In this document: one piece after another, positions 58,757-64,000 of the stretch
How the letters are laid out: every line of letters starts with the position of its first letter
Numbering within the stretch: the stretch's first letter is position 1
NCBI GenBank assembly: GCA_030848705.1
Contig: CM061238.1
Span: 52,863,133 to 52,927,132 of the forward strand
Direction of reading: 5' to 3'
Length of the DNA: 64,000 bases
Origin: Heracleum sosnowskyi
Lineage: Eukaryota > Streptophyta > Magnoliopsida > Apiales > Apiaceae
Notes under the pieces: generated by a model
What the model saw: only the letters and a program-made list of their open reading frames with translations
Database searches by the model: none
Told to the model about the DNA's origin: nothing
Program-made: the position numbers and the translations under genes

Positions 58757-61700
58757 ATGGCCGGAGAATTTATTATTACCAAAACTAATCATGTCTCGTT
58801 TCAGAATCTGCAAGCCATTACGAATTTACAATTTCGTGCATGGGCAGAATTTCTGAAGACACGATCGTTGGTGGCATATTCCTTGAGTACTCCTGTAGTT
58901 CTTTGTATTGATCAATTCACTACATTGTACACTACAGCCACTGACACATCTGTGAATGGTATTAGTGCATTCAGTTTTATTTTGCCTGGCGGCAGAACAA
59001 TAAGGGTGACGGAACATGATTTTAATAGGGTTTTACAATTTCCAATAGAAAACCTTGTTCCTGATCCCACAACTGAAGAAATACATGCCTTCTTCACTCT
59101 CATTAGAAGTCAACAACCTAACTTCTTGGTGGGAGAGTTTCTGAAGCATTATTTAACTAAGCCATGGAATTTCTTCTTTCATACACTTATCCATGTTTTT
59201 ACTGCTAAGCTTACAAATCTGCATGGTATTCCCTTATTTCTTCAGAAAATAGGGTTTGCCATTGCTAACAATAGGCATATAAACATAGGAAAGTTAGTGA
59301 TTGATCAAGTGATTTTGTGCATGGGACCACTGGATGACAGAACAGGCATGGACGATGTGCTTTGTTTCTATCCTAGGTTCCTACAACTAATTCTCAATGA
59401 TGTGTTAACAGACGACGATCGGGAAAAATTTGAAGGTGAAGACACACAGGAGTGCATGAGAATGAAGAGCAATGCCTTAACCGCTCTTATAAGGAAGAAC
59501 AACTATCTTCCAGGGGTACCCACTGTTCTCACAGAATATCTAAGAACGGTGCCCCTACCACTTCTACCCCCAGGGGAACATGTAATTGAAGGTAATATTC
59601 CTCCACCTCAACCTGAAATGGCACCTGAACCAATGGATGTTGATCCAGAGCCCTCAGTGGCCATTCCTGACGAGGAGATTGCAAACCCACAATCTCTAAC
59701 CACGGTCGAAGAGCCTTTGGACGAGCCAAATGAAAATATAAATGAACCTCCTTCCCCTCCTATACCCAGTATACAAACATCCATGAGTGTAGAGGGAGAT
59801 AGTGCCAAAGCAGCACCACATAAGGAGACACGTCCTTCAACAGCAGCTCTGCCTACCTCTAAAAGGAGAAGAACAGAAACCGAGGCAACTGTTGATAGTT
59901 CATTTCTCTCATCCAAAGAACCCTTCACAGATTTTTCTGATTTTGATTGTGAAATGCTCACGAAAGCTATATCTGAACCAATAGCTCAATCAAGTAAGGA
60001 AGAATTGACGGAAGCAACTGGTGTTCCGACCATATTACGGTCAGGTTCACTGGTTGAAGGTTCTAAGAACCAAGGGTCTTCACAGACGTCGAGAGAAGGC
60101 TCTGACCTAAATGCAAAATCTAAAGGGTCATTGCCTAGCTCCCCAGATGGAACATATCTGGATCCTGCGGGTAAAGGGTCTGACGTAGGTGCAGATCGGC
60201 AACTCAGTGACAATGAATCAATTACTATTGAGGAGTTAACTGAGGTAAAGTCTTCACAGACTATTGAGGAAGCTTCAGGATCTCTGCTGTTAATAGAGCC
60301 TGATTCTAACCTCCTAGAGATTCAAACTCTTGATCCTACAAAGGATACATCATCTACTGATGATCAGCAACTTGGTTTAACCAAGGACGGGGACTTGCGA
60401 AGCCCCATTGCACCACCGGTGACCTCCTTAAGGACGGCTACGGTGTTTTCTTCTGCAGGTACAACTAGCAAAAAGGGATTGAGTGAAACAAAAACACTTA
60501 CACCTGGCCTGAGTGGGAAAGGAAAAATGAGTGAAACACCGACAGAAACGTTGAGTGCACACCCAGAGCCAAATGTGAGGAGTGACACCCTAACCCTGCC
60601 AAACATAGATGATCAGCTACTACCTACAGAACGAGAGGTACATGTTCAATCTACCCTCAGGGAGATGACAGTTCGTGACAAAGAAGGAAATCCATTATTC
60701 AGGGTTCCACTACGACCTTCCTTTGACCAAGGGATCTCCTCTAGTCAAGGCAATGCTTCTTTAAAGACTATTCAAGAGAAGGTTGACTTGGCTGCAGCTG
60801 ATTCCAGAAGAACATTCAGGGTCATTGGCAGTGCATCTGGCACTATACCAGGTACTAAGCAGGCAGTGGACTCCTTGAAGCAGGAAGCAATGGAAGAACT
60901 GGTCGAGTTGAGGAAAGACGTCAAGGAATTAAAAGATGGATTCATGAATGAAGTATTTGCATTGTCACATGGACAGGAAGCTTTGACAAAAGACGTTCTG
61001 GTTATCCGGGATGGTCAAGCACGGGTAAAAGATGCAATAAACACACTTTCAAGAGTGGAGTCTAAGCTGAACAAGAGGATGGATCATATGGAAAAGACTA
61101 CCAACTCAATATTGGACAACATTGACCTGTCGCTAGCTTCTATGAATGAGATGAATAAGCAGATTATGGATTTCTTGGAGAATCAAGGTGACGGGGTGCA
61201 GTCTATTTGGAATATGTTGAGGAATCAACAACCCGGACCTTCACAACAACAACCCGATCCTTCTACTACCTTTTACAATGAGGATAACTACGTCGAGGAT
61301 TACTCAACTAAGGGGGAGAAAGTTGGAGAAGGGGAAACAAATGAAGTGACTAATGAAGGTTGGCAAACAACTGGATGGGGAGTTTGGGAAACCAATGAAG
61401 CTATTCCAGTTAGACAGTACTGGATTCAGGACATTGTACAAGAAGAGGAAAGTGAAGAGGAATTTGAGGTCATGCAAGAGCAACCGATTAAGGAGGAGCA
61501 TGAGCCATATTATCCGGAGCCAATAGAACATCCTATCTTGGATGATGATATGGAAGAAGAAGCAAATCCTCTATCACTGGAAGAAGAAGCTGCCTTGGAG
61601 ATGGTGAAAGCTCAAAGAGCTAAAATAGATGCCAGGCAAGCTGAGAGAGAAAGACACCAAGAAGTTCTAAGGATTGATGGATTTGGCAAATAAGCAAGGT

Positions 61701-62516
61701 ACTGACTGGGAGATGGCTTATAAAACCTTTTGTGGAGTTGAAGACGGATTAGAAGTCAATGACAATGCGGAGGTGGAAGTCATAATTCAGGACATAAGAA
61801 GTGCAAATCCTGATGATCATACTTACTTCACTGCACTGAGGAATACTGTGATATTTCTGAAAGCCGGGGTTAAAGCAAATGGTGCCTGGAACATATTGAT
61901 CAATTTTCTTGAGAAAGGTACATTTGAGATTTCCACTAAGTTTTTAGAATAGAGAACATACACAGAACTGCAGGTAATTCTCATCAAGATACAAAGGACT
62001 ACAAGGCTAAATGAACTGCTCCGTGAGCATGTTAAGGAGATCTTGATGAAAGTCGGTCCAGAGATTACTGAAGATCCTCCAATGGTTAGATTCATGACGA
62101 ATGACTTGTTCAGAATTTTCTATTTGGCTGAGGACAAACTGAGAGACTATCCAAGCAACTATCTAATATCAGTTGAGAAGTATCTTAGATCCACTGGATT
62201 CTCATCAACGGAGAAGGACAAAGCAGCAGACACTCTTCGAAGTTTTCTAATGGAGAATGTTCCTTACTATAGGAAAAGAGTGGAAAGAGGATTGAAAGTG
62301 CATCCCAGACTACCAAACATGCCAAAGCTAAACAAGAAAGATGTTAACATTGCATGGTTGTGGGCTGAAGTGGGTCAAGAGGTTGAGTACATTGGAAGAC
62401 ACATTCAAGGAGCAATCCTTAAACCTGGAGAACCACTGCACTATCCTTCCGTGATTGATTATCAAGCTGCTAACTCCGATCCAATGATTGAAGAAGGTGA
62501 GATCGAAATGGACTGA
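58757..62516 (+). pseudogene. Element 3 third ORF downstream of pol
   Basis: First frame 978 codons (58757-61693), then a shift into the frame running to the stop at 62514-62516. Layout by residue: 1-230 globular domain (ITKTNHVSFQNLQAITNLQF, LPGGRTIRVTEHDFNRVLQF, FLKHYLTKPWNFFFHTLIHV, NIGKLVIDQVILCMGPLDD, LCFYPRFLQLILNDVLTDDD); 230-640 Pro/Ser/Thr/Glu-rich; 690-830 coiled coil (LVELRKDVKELKDGFMNEVF, RVESKLNKRMDHMEKTTNSI); acidic 830-970; then a C-terminal domain (about 61735-62380) ending EEGEIEMD. Lesions: a deletion of some tens of bases near 61665-61680 relative to element 2, and a TAG at 61950-61952. No signal peptide or clear membrane helix, so an envelope role is doubtful. Comparable ORFs occur in SIRE/Maximus copia elements. 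Confidence 0.85.
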
Positions 62517-62752
62517 CGACACGAAGCAAAGAACAAAAGAACTATCAGCTCAGACTAGAGGAGCAACTTCATTGTATAAAGTTTTATTGTTTTTTGATTT
62601 ATGAAATCTGGAAATGTATATATATCTGATCCAGAATGCATTTAATATTATTCAAGTTGTCTTACTTTAATTAGTTTAATGTTTCCTTAGTTAGTTGAGT
62701 TATCCTCGAGGTATTTGCTTTTCGAACTCTATCCAATCAAATAGGGGGAGAT
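62517..62752 (+). other. Element 3 3' untranslated part and polypurine tract
   Basis: Short AT-rich region ending AAATAGGGGGAGAT (62739-62752), the polypurine tract beside the LTR. Confidence 0.85.
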
Positions 62753-63870
62753 TGTAAACCATAATGTAACATAAGATGAAACAGAGATAACTACAACTCA
62801 ACAAATGACAAGACAGACAATAATATTAACAGAAACACAGGAATCCAGAATCAATGAAGATAAGGTAAACTCAAAAAATCAAAATAAGTTATGTATTCTT
62901 GAAGTCCATAAATAGGTCACGAAAAGAAGTTCATGAAAATGTTCAAGCCTCAGTGACAGCAAAAGAAACAAGACTTTCAAGACGACAGAAGTATGTGAAT
63001 GATTTAGGGTTAGTACCACATGATTCCAGTGATTTAATCGAAGCAACCAGATCAACAAAGGACTTATCAGCAGCACTGAATTGAAGACATAAAAGAAGAA
63101 TTGATCAAGTGTTATTCATCTGTGAACCAGACCAGTTGTACTAGGTGACGGCACTTAAAAAGATCAGGTTGTTTTATCGTCTCAGAAGAAATTGATACAG
63201 TCTAAAACTGAAACACCCTGGAGCTCAAGAGATTTATTAAAGGATAAAAGACAAGGAAATGATTCGATAGTTTTTCTATTTAAAAAACTATCGAATGATA
63301 TAAAAAGTGATTCTCAGAAAACCATTTAGAATCAATTTTACATTCGATAGTTTTGAATTAAAAATTATCGAATGGAAAATTGATTTAATCCATTCGATGG
63401 TTTTCTCAAATGGAGCAGGTGGAAAGTAATACTTTGATGATCAGTTGATGAAGATCCAACGGCCAGGAATTATCCAATTCTTTTGGTTCGATGGTTTTTC
63501 AAATGAAGACTATAAATAGAGTTTGAAGAAGTGTTCTTCTTCAGTTAAGGCAGAACACAGAAAGATCATTTACGAGGAGAGAGTTCTTGACAGAGAAATT
63601 TACAGAGAATTTAACATAGCTCAGAATTCTATTATTGTAGTGATTGTGTTTAACCTGAACTCATTGTAGCTAATCCCACGGATTAGAATTTGTAGCACCC
63701 TTCGTGGTTTATATTTATAAAACGATATATTCCCCGACTCGTGTTTTGATTTGGAGTATTTGATTTTGAACTATATCATAAAGAATTATCCGTGAACGAA
63801 ATCGAAGAATTTGTGAGTATCGTATTCAACCCCCCCCCCCCCCCCCTTCTACGATAATTTGGACCTAACA
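62753..63870 (+). repeat. Element 3 3' LTR
   Basis: 1,118 bp, TGTAAACCAT...GGACCTAACA, closely similar to 50436-51548. It keeps TATAAATA at 63511-63518, which the 5' LTR has lost; the 61-codon frame (62899-63084); TTCGATAGTTTT inverted repeats at about 63260-63370; and a poly-C-loop hairpin at 63816-63858 with one mismatch. Confidence 0.95.
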
Positions 63871-64000
63871 GTTGTCTAACAGGGTTCAGACATACCAAGA
63901 CTAAACAACTGTTTGTGTTCATCAGTGAGTACATGGTTAATCATTAGAGTAAGAAAGCGAGGATAAAAACATTTCACTTTCCTACCATTAGAATGATCAC
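63871..64000 (-). pseudogene. Element 0 third ORF, N-terminal domain piece
   Basis: The minus strand encodes DHSNGRKVKCFYPRFLTLMI then NHVLTDEHKQLF, homologous by eye to MDDVLCFYPRFLQLILNDVL then TDDDREKF in element 3. A stop follows after LGMSEPC near the element 3 junction. The piece runs off the right edge. It shows that element 3 sits inside element 0. Confidence 0.75.

Larger units (their letters stand above)
50436..63870 (+). mobile_element. SIRE-like Ty1/copia element 3 (full length)
   Basis: 13,435 bp on the plus strand. The 5' LTR is 50436-51548, the primer-binding site 51551-51562, then gag, pol, spacer, third ORF, polypurine tract 62739-62752, and the 3' LTR 62753-63870. Flanks GTAGT and GTTGT differ by one base, compatible with a mutated 5-bp target duplication. 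It interrupts the third ORF of element 0 and faces element 2 head to head. The LTRs are closely similar, but each ORF has several lesions. Confidence 0.95.
34016..64000 (-). mobile_element. SIRE-like copia element 0, host of elements 2 and 3
   Basis: A minus-strand copia element seen in three pieces: 34016-36618 (3' LTR, polypurine tract, C-terminal third ORF), 49934-50435 (coiled-coil/acidic part) and 63871-64000 (end of the N-terminal domain, reading CFYPRFLTLMINHVLTDE). Read on the minus strand the pieces follow the order of the third ORF in element 3 once elements 2 and 3 are removed. gag, pol and the 5' LTR lie to the right of the window. It is older than the two insertions and diverged from them. 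Confidence 0.8.

Noticed and set aside
58757..62516. Envelope glycoprotein of a retrovirus-like element
   Set aside because: The position fits the env-like ORF of SIRE elements, but no signal peptide, cleavage site or membrane helix is visible in the translated frame.

Overview
This window is plant nuclear DNA, most likely from a eudicot. It consists almost entirely of nested transposable elements, and I find no ordinary host gene that I can defend. The signs are plant-type LTR retrotransposons primed by initiator-methionine tRNA (TGGTATCAGAGC sites), a FAR1/Mutator-type transposase, GT-AG introns, and AT-rich spacers. The species cannot be named from sequence alone; an asterid is a guess.

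Layout. (1) 1-2610: 5' part of a minus-strand Ty3/gypsy element (A), with gag-protease open to the left edge and an extra leader ORF. Its long 5' LTR starts at 2611, is interrupted at about 5892 and probably ends at 11929. (2) 5893-11461: a 5'-truncated, internally deleted plus-strand Ty1/copia element with one LTR. (3) 11930-15345 and 29354-about 33330: the two halves of what I interpret as one Mutator-like (MULE) composite. It has a multi-exon Ulp1/C48 protease gene, a small acidic coiled-coil ORF and a FAR1-type transposase pseudogene. Between and beside them are eleven 19-bp odd palindromes (CCGCAATGA-N-TCATTGCGG), mostly in pairs 31 bp apart, plus a repeated AT-rich block and a 5S-rRNA-derived sequence. 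(4) 15346-29353: a complete minus-strand Ty3/gypsy element (B) inside that composite. Its LTRs of about 4.6-4.7 kb look nearly identical, but its pol is heavily broken. (5) 34016-64000: a minus-strand SIRE-like copia element (0). Its third ORF is split by two further copia elements of a single family: element 2 (36619-49933, minus, perfect ATCTC target duplication) and element 3 (50436-63870, plus). Elements 2 and 3 lie head to head, 502 bp apart, as a giant inverted repeat.

How the parts work together. In elements 2 and 3, gag and pol (protease, integrase, reverse transcriptase, RNase H) are followed by a spacer of about 1.4 kb and a third ORF of about 1,240-1,265 codons. It has a conserved N-terminal domain, a long coiled coil and a conserved C-terminal domain. 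Element 0 carries a divergent homologue and element 1 a divergent remnant. All coding units in the window carry stops or frameshifts except short pieces such as the C48 catalytic exons, so autonomous activity is unlikely here.

Most notable non-coding signals: the paired palindromes of the MULE composite; a hairpin with a poly-C loop just before the end of every copia LTR, whose stem covaries between families; and dispersed TCGATAGTTTTT inverted repeats in the LTRs and spacers of elements 2 and 3. All identity statements are by eye; no alignment or database search was run.
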